NCBI GenBank assembly: GCA_020853775.1
Contig: JADYYH010000067.1
Span: forward strand, 1-64,000
Direction of reading: 5' to 3'
Source: Nitrospira sp.
GTDB taxonomy: Bacteria; Nitrospirota; Nitrospiria; Nitrospirales; Nitrospiraceae
Length of the DNA: 64,000 bases
Part shown: positions 49,301-58,370 of the stretch, piece by piece
Position numbering within the stretch: position 1 is the first letter of the stretch
Layout of the letters: each line of letters opens with the position of its first letter
Notes under the pieces: model-generated
Told to the model about the DNA's origin: nothing
The model's input: the letters and a program-made list of their open reading frames with translations, nothing else
Database searches by the model: none
Translations under genes and position numbers: made by a program

Positions 49301-49539
49301 GCCAATGTCTGTGCCACGCCGCGAGCGAGCACGATGTCGGGATCATCGCCCGACTGCTCCAGCGCGCGAGACAAGGTTGACACCGCATCAGGCCAGCGGC
49401 CCTCATTGAGTGCGTCCAATCCTTCCACATATGGAGTCAGGGCCTTGGACGACAGCGCGGCCTCGACGACTGTGGTGCTGAGCAGACAGATGGTGGTCAG
49501 GAAGAGCGTCAGGCGGAAGCGCAAGAACGTTGCCATCAT
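46360..49539 (-). CDS. large secreted TPR protein with C-terminal VGxW beta module
   Basis: Signal peptide; many TPR-like units; C-terminus VVGRWEMTPNNQFLPKKTLTIEADARFTLVSTDGS. Confidence 0.8.
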   Translation of the reverse strand: MMATFLRFRLTLFLTTICLLSTTVVEAALSSKALTPYVEGLDALNEGRWPDAVSTLSRALEQSGDDPDIVLARGVAQTLAEDFPRAQKDLDRAQRLGLKGREAQLWIYATEAMSGIIVVPDHALGGGPRSLNSGRPAVVSIPGHLAQGHDDYTTDYGSFIVYRLAMEYQKHRLPRDSGGSGNPNGVKGPPMRQAMLKAGQLFAEKNYRRPELASLNVSRAKHTAGGKAGAGSMAHVERALASNPGDPDAHYQAGKAWLDAGRPAGARKEFTIALTLKPDSPEAYLGRATAAARLGDEKRMDADLAVYKKEGWLSTRSARSAVEDELSSNRMKGSAESLLKALQDAAHADKPTEQLIAIASKLHRVMGAQRLRYDEIYQERLRVLDEAVRENPKNPDKLVDRAMYMVEEADNRGEKVEPRRELQPYRFQESREKELQLAIQIADRALALNAKHVGAMMQKALALTALKQYNQADKLADQALNLAGNNPDALRLYAKFRALRANQLSNEAAGLRQERCASSSHDENRSDGVYRVTTTTCYPPSQADVNRAAQLDAMAVELRRRAKAALETAAKVTKGTVDGYLILADLALWDGKTGEAQGYLEQAVKLDPKSLEAQDRLVHHYAQTGQQDKAEEQRLIAANLVQTTAAPLLRQAWKSVEKNAWQGAKGYLARAYPIDPSDARIPAYLGVVNEGDDKLDEAAAHYRVVVALEEARLQLDELKPEPGAPLGRDALEFGLAIQGRFHLARLAERHRNQVEALAHYQAVLGYEKRMNRGFESRQMFTAMWPDQKPEKGAVVMAPTNASSLVAEAHLRTGKLLATMGKHDESIEHLQAAAMYGPLRMAGMPQIGNARGDTNFGGLAGASATEAQFYLAKELMTKGDLEGAQQVLYEAGRNLPDELRGQLNELNMAMARLHSRQPRDPYAGMSEEKRPSIDMQTQQDQERSRMAVRQMAPRARVVPEVVGRWEMTPNNQFLPKKTLTIEADARFTLVSTDGSTSKGKIDVQIGRDPVRGRPEPSRGQMLLYDETSGQIGTMWYEFTGEGRMEITEMDSTTYATKRQR

Positions 49540-49597
49540 GCACCTCCTTCGAGAGGCTGTGTTGCAGCGGCGATCCGATGAGTCAGGCCGAATGGCC

Positions 49598-49795
49598 CTA
49601 ACCCGCATTATTCATGAACGCTTCTGCTGCAATCGCGGATTCGCGGCTGCGACAAGCCGGCCGGCGGGCGTGCTCGCCGCTCAATCCCTCAACGTACTGT
49701 TTCAAGTACGCGTCGGTCTTTCGCGACTGTGCTTGCCCGTCTCGCCACGCGACTCCCCGATCTCGCGACGAACCGTCATGAATAGTGCGGGCTAA
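49598..49795. mobile_element. MITE-like element with ~20-bp imperfect terminal inverted repeats
   Basis: CTAACCCGCATTATTCATGA at the left; reverse complement of the right end is TTAGCCCGCACTATTCATGA; no transposase ORF between. Confidence 0.7.
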
Positions 49796-49840
49796 GCTTA
49801 CAAGTGAGTTCTCTGCGCAATCAAGAGCCCGGGTCCTGTT

Positions 49841-50344
49841 GACCAGGCCCTGCTCGGGTACCTATACGAGCGCGGGGACGGCGTGAAGGCCGATCCGGCA
49901 GAGGCCGCAAAATGGTATCGAAGGGCGGCGGACCAGAATCAGGAGGACGGGCTCTTCAATCTCGGACGGGCCTATGAACATGGGATCGGCCTGTCGAAGG
50001 ACCTGACGCAAGCGAGAATGTACTATGGGAAGGCGGCAGCAGCCGGCTCACGAGACGCCCGGCAGGCTCTCGCTGCTCTGGGGAAGGGACCGGAACCAGC
50101 GAAGCCGGGACAGGCTCAATTTGAGGAAGGTGTCCGTTTGTATAAGGCCAAGGATTTCTCCGGCGCCGCCAAGCTGTTTCAGCGATTGGCTGAACAGGGT
50201 GATCCCAGGGCGCAGCTCCAAGTCGGGTATCAGTATGCCAATGGAGAAGGCCTTCGCCGGAACTACGAGGAGGCAGTGCGGTGGTATCGCAAGGCGGCTG
50301 AGCAGGGTAATGCCGTCGCCCAGACGAATTTAGCAGGTTGTTGA
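49841..50344 (+). pseudogene. Sel1-repeat protein fragment
   Basis: DQALLGYLYERGDGVKADPAEAAKWYRRAADQNQEDGLFNLGRAYEHGIGL...; starts mid-repeat and stops at AQTNLAGC*. Confidence 0.75.
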
Positions 50345-50410
50345 CAAACTACTGAAGCACGTCAGGCACGTGAGTCCTCAGCCACTCACGGACACGCCCA
50401 GAATCATTCG

Positions 50411-50570
50411 CAGGCTGCTCAGAAAGGCCGTCCCTTAAATTCGTCGATCGTATCTCGTCGCTCGTCTCTCGATGTAAGCCGGCGAGATACGCTTCACGAA
50501 CGACGCTTCACAGATTTCAAGAGCGATGCGAGAACAACGCCGGGGGCTTTTTTCAACATCCCGCTCGACA
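50411..50570. repeat. imperfect palindromic dispersed-type repeat
   Basis: Outer arms GCAGGCTGCTCAGAAAGGCCGTCC and CCGGGGGCTTTTTTCAACATCCCGC; inner GTATCTCGTCGCTCGTCTCTCG / CGAGATACGCTTCACGAACGACGCTTCAC. Confidence 0.5.
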
Positions 50571-50632
50571 TCCCTTGCGAAACGATGCGTCATTCATGAG
50601 CCAGGTGCAAGACTCCGGTGGGGGTGATATAG

Positions 50633-51130
50633 TCGGCCTCGTTCACTCTGGTTTACGGCATCAGCTATGTGGCGCCGACCATTTTCTACAAGTTGAAGTT
50701 CGAAGGCGCAACGATCTCGGTTCTTTCGGTGTGGGGTTACGCGGCAAGTTTCGTCATCGGCGCGCCGCTGCTCTTTACGTTGCCGCTGTTCATGTTCACC
50801 AGGCAACTGCACCACGCGAAGGCGCATGCGCTGGAGGTCTTTCAAGAGCGGTCCATGGAACGGGCCCTGGCGTTCGAGGAGAAATGGCTGAAAGCCTGCT
50901 CGAGCGGAAACTATGAACTCATGAGCGGGAGCGATTTGGCCGGGCTGAACGCCTTGAATCAAGGCTACGACCATATCCATAAGATGCGAGTCGTGCCGTT
51001 CGATCTCCGTTCTTTCTCGGAATTGGTCGGGTCAGCGCTTGGCCCGATGGCGCCGCTTTTTCCCTATCTCATAGATATTCCAGAACCATGGCTGAAGGCC
51101 ATTGAAGAGGGGCGGAAATTGCTGAGGTAG
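50633..51130 (+). pseudogene. 5'-truncated membrane protein fragment
   Basis: Frame SASFTLVYGISYVAPTIFYKLKFEGATISVLSVWGYAASFVIGAPLLFTLPLFMF begins mid-helix after TAG; MAPT start in the ORF track not supported. Confidence 0.5.
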
Positions 51131-51213
51131 AGAGGTGTACTCTCTTGCACATGGGATCTTCACGTTCGCCGTTGTCGGCTTGACGAGCCAGATGGAAAGA
51201 GCCGATGAGGACC

Positions 51214-51732
51214 TTACGAAACGCCCTGGGCATGCGTTAAGCTCTCCTTCTCTTCAAAGGTTCCCGTTCCGCATCCGAGCCCTCCGTATACCATCCCGAA
51301 GAATCCGCAGTAGGCTCCGGCTTTAAAGGCCCAGTCCCCGCGCGTGGCGCGTTCGACCTGTCCGTCATGAATGAGAAACGAGACGTATTGCGAGCCGACG
51401 GGGATCATCGCGGGCAGGGGGACGATGACGATGTACAACACCATCCCGGACCATCGTAAGCCATCGGTCTTATAGATCCACTCTTCCCTTCCGTCCTCGC
51501 GTGATTCGATCTCATCAGGCTTACCCCAGTGCGTTTGCAGGTCCGTGGCCGTCTTGAGAGGAACGTCGGTTGTTTCTGAGTGGCGTAGATCGACGGCACC
51601 CCTGGTGTGGTCGATCTTCGGGTGGTCGCTGGATTCGCTGCGTGTGCCGAGTGTCCAGGCGCCGAGCCCGACGCAGCCTTGAAGCATCACGATCGCGATA
51701 ATCCAGACCACATGGCGTAAAGACGTGAACAT
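51214..51732 (-). CDS. lipoprotein of unknown function
   Basis: Lipobox MLQGC; DLQTHWGKPDEIESREDGREEWIYK. Confidence 0.65.
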   Translation of the reverse strand: MFTSLRHVVWIIAIVMLQGCVGLGAWTLGTRSESSDHPKIDHTRGAVDLRHSETTDVPLKTATDLQTHWGKPDEIESREDGREEWIYKTDGLRWSGMVLYIVIVPLPAMIPVGSQYVSFLIHDGQVERATRGDWAFKAGAYCGFFGMVYGGLGCGTGTFEEKESLTHAQGVS

Positions 51733-51915
51733 AATGCCCTTTCTGTGGCGTATTGCGGCCGAACCCTACCCAGCGCTTCATCGAAATACAAGCCGGCGGC
51801 AGGCCAAACAGGGATTCGGGACGTCGCAAGGAGCCCATCCGCCAAGCCCCCTCCCAAGGTAGGATACCACCCGACCGGCGGCCCTCAGTAGGATCCCGTC
51901 CAGAAGGAGCGTGTG

Positions 51916-52302
51916 ATGGCACCTCGACGGTATGTTCGAACCTACTACCGGTTTCCGCTCAACTATCCGGTCATTTTCGGTGGGGCGCCCTTTGTCGGCG
52001 AGGGCGTGTTGACCAATCTCTCGTTGAAGGGCTGTTCGGTCACCTGTGATCGCGAGGTGCTCTGCGGGAGTGACGTGCGAGTGAGTATGCTCCTGAATCA
52101 CGAGTTGCCGGCCCTGCCGGTCGAACTGGGCACCATTAAATGGGTCAAGGGCCATCAGTTCGGCGTAGAGTTTGTACGTGTGCCGCTCGAGGCCCAGCAA
52201 CGACTCAATCATCGGTTGCGGATTGAATTGATCGACTGGCTGGAGCAGCGCCACCGCAGTAATACGCCGGAATCATCTCAGTCTCAAAATGGACCCGCCT
52301 AA
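51916..52302 (+). CDS. PilZ domain protein
   Basis: RRYVRTYYRFPLNYPVIFGG...GEGVLTNLSLKGCSVTCDRE...FGVEFVRV. Confidence 0.8.
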   Translation: MAPRRYVRTYYRFPLNYPVIFGGAPFVGEGVLTNLSLKGCSVTCDREVLCGSDVRVSMLLNHELPALPVELGTIKWVKGHQFGVEFVRVPLEAQQRLNHRLRIELIDWLEQRHRSNTPESSQSQNGPA

Positions 52303-52568
52303 TTCATACTTTCCGTGCATGACGCCGTCGTTATTTCCCCGGTGATCTCCCCTCGTTCCCAACCCTTATTTGCATAGAACCAATCCTTGTTGGCAATGCA
52401 TCGCTATCGTTGGGCGGACTCATTGCTCCCCCTTGCCGAGGCCATGAAAGCCGGTGGTGTCTAACGGTGCATTCCTGTACACTACCGGCCTTAGCAGAAC
52501 ATACGGCGCTTCGCGCGCATGCTCATCGAGAGTCCTACATCCACCTAGAGCCAATTCATCGCTCGCCG

Positions 52569-55427
52569 ATGGAGCCTATGGCTTCCGACCCGCTCCCGTC
52601 AGATCCGATGCCGCCGAACATGACCCCGCAGGGGTCGTTTTCCTGGTGGTCTCGTCTGGCCGAATCAAACCCCACACTGCTGACGGCGGCCGCGCTCGCC
52701 TTGGCGACCGGTCTGCGTCTGGCTCTGACACCGGTATGGGGTTCGGGCTACACCTTCATCACGTACTATCCCGCCATTATGTTCATTGCGGTGGCCAATG
52801 GCTGGCGCCATGGAATCGGGGCGACTCTCATTTCGTCGGCCTTGTCCGTCGGCCTGTTTCTTGACGTGCAAGCTTCGCCGGGTGAGCAGGAGATGGCCCT
52901 GGCGGTGTTCATTGCAGCCAACGTCATCATCGTTTCGTTGTCCGAAGCCGTGACGCGGGCGCGTCTCCGCGCGCAGGCGGAGACGTCGCTGGTGCGGGCC
53001 GAGGAATATCAGTTACGGCAGGAGATTGAGGCGCGGGCCAAGGCGGAGGAGCGGGTTCGGGCCAGCCAGCGGCAAATGCAGTTTGTGACGGATCATGCCC
53101 CGGTTCTTATCGCGCAATGTGGAACCGATGGCCGGTACCGGTTCGTGAATCAACAATATGCGGCGCTGTTAGGACGGACTCCCGAAGATCTCATCGGCCG
53201 GCATCCGCGGGACGTGCTGGGAGCAGAAACGTACAGGCAGACGGCTCCCTTCATGAAGGAAGCTCTCTCCGGGCGGCGGGTGAAGTTTGATCAACAATTC
53301 CTTGGCCCGGCTTCCATCGGACGCCTGCTTCAAGTCACCTATGCGCCGGAGTGTGATGAACGCGGGACCGTGACAGGATTTATTGCGGCCATCGTCGATA
53401 TTACCGACCGCAAGCAGGCGGAAGCCGCCTTGCGGGAAAGCGAGGAGCGCCTGCGTCTCTTCATCGAACATGCGCCGGCCGCGATCGCGATGTTCGATCG
53501 GCAGATGCGGTATGTGGCGGTGAGCCGGCGCTGGCTGGCGGACTATGACCTCGGCGAGGACATGCTGGGCAGCAGCCATTATGATGTGTTTCCCGATATT
53601 CCGGAGCGGTGGCGAACGGCGTATCAGCAGGGCTTGGCCGGGGTGGTCATGCGGATCGAGGAGGACCGGTTCGAGCGTTCCGACGGCACCGTCTACTGGC
53701 TTCGGTGGGAGATTCGGCCCTGGAGGGATAAGTCGGGCGGCATCGGGGGAATCATTATTTTTGCCGAAGATATCACGAGCGGCAAAATGGCCGAGGACGC
53801 CTTGCGTGAAAGCGAGGCGCAGCATCGAGCCACGTTCGAAAATGCAGCGGTCGGGATTGCCCATGTGGGGCTGGATGGACGCTGGCTGCGCTGCAATGAC
53901 GCCTTGTGCGCGCTGATGGGATACTCCCGCGAAGAATTACAGGGCAAGACGTTCACCGAGATTACCCATCCGGACGACATCGAGCAGGATTGGGCCGCCG
54001 TCCGCCGGTTACTGGCCGGAGAAACCGAGACGTTTTCTCTGGAGAAGCGCTACATCCGGAAGGATGGCTCGCTCATCTGGGGGCATCTGACCGTCTCGCT
54101 TCTTCGGGATGCACAGGGCGCTGCACAACATTTCATTTCCATCGTTCAGGACATTCAGAGCCGGAAAGAAGCGCAAGCACAATTGCGGCAACTCGCTGAT
54201 GGTCTGGAGCAACGTGTGGAGGCGCGGACCAGAGAATTGGCCGATACGCAGGACAAGCTGCGCGCGTTGACGACGGAACTCAATCTGACCGAACATCGTA
54301 TCCGGAAACAGCTCGCGACGGACCTGCACGATTACCTGGCGCAACTTCTGGTCCTGAGCCGGATTAAGTTAGGGCAGGCCAAACTGGAAGAGGTGACGCC
54401 GGCGGCCATGCAGGCGATGACGGAAGTGCAGGAGGTGATGGACCGGGCCTTGGCGTACACCAGGACGTTGGTGGCACAACTCAGCCCGCCGATCCTGAAT
54501 GAGTTCGGACTGCTCATGGCGCTCAGATGGCTGGCGGACCAGATGCAGCGTGAGCTCACGGTGACCTTGGATCTGGAGAGCGAAGTGCTCCCCCTTTCCG
54601 AGGAGCAATCCGTCTTGCTGTTTCAGTCGGTCCGCGAACTCCTGATGAATATCGTGAAACATGCGGGGACCACTGAGGCGAAGATTTCCCTCACACAGGC
54701 CCGCGGGGTCTTGCGCATTTGCGTCTCGGATCGGGGCGTTGGCTGTGAAATGGATGGCGCTGAGACCCAGCTGGAGCCAAGGTTCGGCCTCTTCAGTATT
54801 CGCGAGCGCATGAAGGCTCTCGGGGGGGCGTTCGACATGCAATCGGTTCCCGGCGAGGGCACGACGGCTATTCTGCAGTTGCCGGTTGTTCAGCCGGGCT
54901 CCTCGGCTGTCGAGGCGGTGGACGAGGGTGGCGGTGGAACAACGCTGCACGCCGTGGTGTCCGAACCAGCATCACCGGAGGTGCTGGACGTCCCGGCCAC
55001 TGCCTCGCCCAAGATCCGGGTGTTATTGGTGGACGATCATCGAATGTTGCGCCAGGGGCTTCGGACCATTGTGGACGGACATCCAGGTTTGGAGGTCGTC
55101 GGTGAAGCCTGCGATGGCCTGGAGGCCATTGAGCTCACCCGCGCCCTCACTCCGGCCGTCGTGGTGATGGATGTCAATATGCCGCGATGCGACGGTGTGG
55201 TGGCGACCAGACGGATCATGGAAGAACATCCCAACATCAAAGTCGTCGCGCTCTCGATGCACAACTCACCCGATATCGTGGCGCGCATGAAACAAGCGGG
55301 AGCCCATGGGTATCTCACCAAAGAAAGCGCCGGAGGCCAGCTGTGTCGGGCGATTGTCGAGGCGGCTCTCAGCGGGCCGTCAGGTTCGAAAGGAGCAGGG
55401 GCGGATGTGAGCTGTGGTGCCTCATGA
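52569..55427 (+). CDS. hybrid sensor histidine kinase (DUF4118-like membrane region, three PAS, HisKA_3-type kinase, C-terminal receiver)
   Basis: WGSGYTFITYYPAIMFIAVANGWRHGIGATLIS; three PAS segments; RIRKQLATDLHDYLAQLLV; ELLMNIVKHAGT; VLLVDDHRMLRQGLRTIV with MDVNMPRCDG. Confidence 0.88.
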   Translation: MEPMASDPLPSDPMPPNMTPQGSFSWWSRLAESNPTLLTAAALALATGLRLALTPVWGSGYTFITYYPAIMFIAVANGWRHGIGATLISSALSVGLFLDVQASPGEQEMALAVFIAANVIIVSLSEAVTRARLRAQAETSLVRAEEYQLRQEIEARAKAEERVRASQRQMQFVTDHAPVLIAQCGTDGRYRFVNQQYAALLGRTPEDLIGRHPRDVLGAETYRQTAPFMKEALSGRRVKFDQQFLGPASIGRLLQVTYAPECDERGTVTGFIAAIVDITDRKQAEAALRESEERLRLFIEHAPAAIAMFDRQMRYVAVSRRWLADYDLGEDMLGSSHYDVFPDIPERWRTAYQQGLAGVVMRIEEDRFERSDGTVYWLRWEIRPWRDKSGGIGGIIIFAEDITSGKMAEDALRESEAQHRATFENAAVGIAHVGLDGRWLRCNDALCALMGYSREELQGKTFTEITHPDDIEQDWAAVRRLLAGETETFSLEKRYIRKDGSLIWGHLTVSLLRDAQGAAQHFISIVQDIQSRKEAQAQLRQLADGLEQRVEARTRELADTQDKLRALTTELNLTEHRIRKQLATDLHDYLAQLLVLSRIKLGQAKLEEVTPAAMQAMTEVQEVMDRALAYTRTLVAQLSPPILNEFGLLMALRWLADQMQRELTVTLDLESEVLPLSEEQSVLLFQSVRELLMNIVKHAGTTEAKISLTQARGVLRICVSDRGVGCEMDGAETQLEPRFGLFSIRERMKALGGAFDMQSVPGEGTTAILQLPVVQPGSSAVEAVDEGGGGTTLHAVVSEPASPEVLDVPATASPKIRVLLVDDHRMLRQGLRTIVDGHPGLEVVGEACDGLEAIELTRALTPAVVVMDVNMPRCDGVVATRRIMEEHPNIKVVALSMHNSPDIVARMKQAGAHGYLTKESAGGQLCRAIVEAALSGPSGSKGAGADVSCGAS

Positions 55428-55459
55428 GATAAACGCGCGCAGACGGTCCTGCCACTCCA

Positions 55460-55840
55460 TCACTGTGGTGGCTGATCCTGCGGCAGTTGTTGAGCGATGA
55501 GCTCAAAGATTTTTTCGGGGACCAGTTCTTTGGGAAGAAAGGCATGCGCTCCGACGGCACGCATGGCCACCTCGACTTCCCGGCTGTTATGGCACGACAT
55601 TCCAATCACGACCGTGTCCGGCAGGAGGGCCCGTATCCGGCGCGTGGCTTCGACGCCGTCCATACGCGCCATGCCCACGTCCATGAGGACGACGGTCGGC
55701 CGAAGCGTTTGAGCCAATTGCGACGCGGCGATACCGTCGGCGGCTTCACCGGTCACGCAAAATCCCGGGCGTTTGTTTAAGATCGTTCGTAAGGTGTCTC
55801 TCAGTTGCAGATTGTCATCGACGACCAGGATCTCGACCAT
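55460..55840 (-). CDS. single-domain response regulator
   Basis: ILVVDDNLQLRDTLRTIL, VVLMDVGMARMDGVEATRRI, LPKE. Confidence 0.88.
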   Translation of the reverse strand: MVEILVVDDNLQLRDTLRTILNKRPGFCVTGEAADGIAASQLAQTLRPTVVLMDVGMARMDGVEATRRIRALLPDTVVIGMSCHNSREVEVAMRAVGAHAFLPKELVPEKIFELIAQQLPQDQPPQ

Positions 55841-56071
55841 GGATCACCTCCTTCGAGTGAAGCAGAAGGCTGTTGGTCTTAGGCTAACACAAGTTCGAGC
55901 ATTCGAGAATGATATCGAAGAACCGGTCCGCTCGTTCTTGACGCACTTTCCGGTACCGTGTAGGGTCGCAGGCAGGAATGGCTTGCGCATCGCCGAAAGC
56001 AGCTGATCAGGGTGCGATCGAGGGTTCATGGAGCGGGTCGAATCATGTCCGTCCGATAGGAGCAGAGAATC

Positions 56072-57355
56072 ATGGCAATACGTGAGCAGCGACCCATCGT
56101 AGGCATTCTCGTCGGTGGAGGGCCGGCACCCGGCATCAACAGTGTGATCGGGGCGGCGACGATCCGAAGCATTCTCGGCGGATGCGACGTCATCGGCATT
56201 CAGGATGGATTCAAATGGATTATGGACGGGAACACCGGCAAGGTCAGGCGCTTGTCGATTGAAGCCATCAGCCGGATCCACTTCAGCGGCGGTTCCTGCC
56301 TCGGTACGGCGCGGGCCAATCCCACGCAGAAAACCGAACATCTCGATGCCTGCCTGAGCAGTCTGCACCACCTGGGTGTCACCCGGCTGATTACGATCGG
56401 CGGAGACGACACGGCCTTTTCCGCGTTGAAGCTGGAGCAGCGGGCCGGCGGCCGGCTTCAAGTGGTGCATGTGCCCAAGACCATCGATAACGACCTCGAT
56501 CTGCCGCACGGCATTCCCACCTTCGGATTTCAGACGGCCCGTCACATCGGGGTCGAACTGGTCAAAAGTCTGATGGTTGATGCAGAGACCACCTCGCGCT
56601 GGTATTTCGTCGTGACCATGGGTCGCAAGGCCGGGCACCTGGCGCTCGGGATCGGCAAGGCCGCCGGTGCCACCCTGACCATCATTCCGGAAGAGTTTCG
56701 CCATAAACCCATTCGTCTGCAGGCGCTGGTCGATATTCTGGTGGCCGCGTTCATCAAGCGACTCAGTGCCGGCAGGTCGGACGGAGTCGCCGTCCTGGCC
56801 GAAGGCCTGGTCGAAATTCTCGATCAGCAGGATCTGAACGGGCTGGAGGATGTGGAACGCGACCAGCACGGACATGTGCGGTTGGCGGAGATCAATTTCG
56901 GCTTCGTGCTCAAGCGGGCGGTGGAGAAGGAACTGCGCACCTTCGGGATCAAGACCACCATCGTTGATAAAAACATCGGCTATGAACTGCGTTGTGCGGA
57001 CCCGATTTCATTCGATATGGAATATACCCGTGATCTGGGCTACTGCGCCGCGCAATTTCTTCTGGACGGCGGCAATGCGGCCATGGTGTCGATTCAAAAC
57101 GGACGGTTTATTCCGATTCCGTTTGGAGACATTCTCGACCCCGCCACCGGCCGCACGCGTGTGCGGATGGTGGATGTCGAATCGGAGTCCTACGCCATTG
57201 CCCGCCGGTACATGATCCGCCTGTCTTCGGAGGATCTGAGTCAACCTGATCACCTGGTTCGATTGGCGACTGTAGCCGGGCTCGCCTCCGATGATTTCCG
57301 CACACGGTTCGAGTACCTCACCGGAAAGGATGTGTCAGGGGTTGCCCGATCATGA
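56072..57355 (+). CDS. 6-phosphofructokinase, probably pyrophosphate-dependent
   Basis: VGILVGGGPAPGINSVIGA; TIGGDDTAFSA (GGDD signature); VPKTIDNDL; MGRKAGHLALGIGKAAGA. Confidence 0.88.
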   Translation: MAIREQRPIVGILVGGGPAPGINSVIGAATIRSILGGCDVIGIQDGFKWIMDGNTGKVRRLSIEAISRIHFSGGSCLGTARANPTQKTEHLDACLSSLHHLGVTRLITIGGDDTAFSALKLEQRAGGRLQVVHVPKTIDNDLDLPHGIPTFGFQTARHIGVELVKSLMVDAETTSRWYFVVTMGRKAGHLALGIGKAAGATLTIIPEEFRHKPIRLQALVDILVAAFIKRLSAGRSDGVAVLAEGLVEILDQQDLNGLEDVERDQHGHVRLAEINFGFVLKRAVEKELRTFGIKTTIVDKNIGYELRCADPISFDMEYTRDLGYCAAQFLLDGGNAAMVSIQNGRFIPIPFGDILDPATGRTRVRMVDVESESYAIARRYMIRLSSEDLSQPDHLVRLATVAGLASDDFRTRFEYLTGKDVSGVARS

Positions 57356-58305
57356 CGCCTGCGCCCACGCCTGACACGGAACTCGCGATCGCGTTTGCAA
57401 ACCAGCGTGCGGTGCTGTCGCCCTGGGGCGCCTCCTTGCGGCGTTACTTTGTCGTGAATGGCCATGGCCGCGACACCGACATCGTCTGGGGCTATTCAGG
57501 CGGCGCGCAGAAGAAGGGCGGACAGGGTGACGTGCTGATTCCGTTTCCGGGACGGGTGGCGGACGGACGGTACTCCTTCGACGGGCAGGCGCTCCAGCTT
57601 GAACGGAATGATAAGGAAGGCCCGAATGCTATCCATGGATTTGTGCGAGGCCTTCCCTGGACGACGTCTCACGCCGCCTCTCACGCCGTGACATTTGAAG
57701 TCAGTCTGGATGCCGCCGACTACGCTCCGCGCGGCTATCCGTTTGCCCTCGTGGTGCGTCTCACCTACAGTCTGGACGCTCAAGGATTGTCCTGCCTATT
57801 TGCGGTGCGGAACGTGGGAGGGACGGCGGCTCCGGTCGGCGTGGGATTCCATCCCTACTTCACGGTCGGCGTCGCGCCGCTCGATGAGGCCGAAGCGAAA
57901 ATTCCTGCGGCCGGATATCTCGAGTTTAATGAGCAGTTGGCGCCGACCGGCAGGGTTATCGCGGCAGCAGGTACCGAGTGGGATTATCGCGAGTTTCAAC
58001 GAATCGGCTCACGCCGCTTCAACCATTGTTATCTTGGATTAGAGCGGGATGCGGCGGGTATGGCTACGGTCTCACTGCGTCATCCGGACAGTGGACGCAC
58101 GATTGATGTGGTGATGGATGGGGCTTTCTCTGCCGTGGTGGTTTATACGGGAGATGCCATCGCTGGTGCCCCGCGCCGCGCCCTGGCCATCGAACCGATG
58201 ACCTGCGCCACCGATGCCTTCAATCATCCCGACTGGGGGCTGAAACGACTACTGCCGGGCGAGACCTTTACGGGATCCTACACCGTGCGGACACATCTCG
58301 GTTGA
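57352..58305 (+). CDS. aldose 1-epimerase family protein
   Basis: 317 aa; AVLSPWGASLRRYFV, IPFPGRVADGRYSFDG, VGVGFHPYF; ATGA overlap with the PFK stop. Confidence 0.88.
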   Translation: MTPAPTPDTELAIAFANQRAVLSPWGASLRRYFVVNGHGRDTDIVWGYSGGAQKKGGQGDVLIPFPGRVADGRYSFDGQALQLERNDKEGPNAIHGFVRGLPWTTSHAASHAVTFEVSLDAADYAPRGYPFALVVRLTYSLDAQGLSCLFAVRNVGGTAAPVGVGFHPYFTVGVAPLDEAEAKIPAAGYLEFNEQLAPTGRVIAAAGTEWDYREFQRIGSRRFNHCYLGLERDAAGMATVSLRHPDSGRTIDVVMDGAFSAVVVYTGDAIAGAPRRALAIEPMTCATDAFNHPDWGLKRLLPGETFTGSYTVRTHLG

Positions 58306-58370
58306 TGCAGTCCAGCCAGTGAGTCTCTTCTTCCGTTGTCCGCCACCCGTCGCCATGCCACTGACTCCTA

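Noticed and set aside
46360-49539. Periodic similarity in large minus-strand ORF
   Set aside because: Explained by TPR protein repeats, not a DNA-level repeat array.
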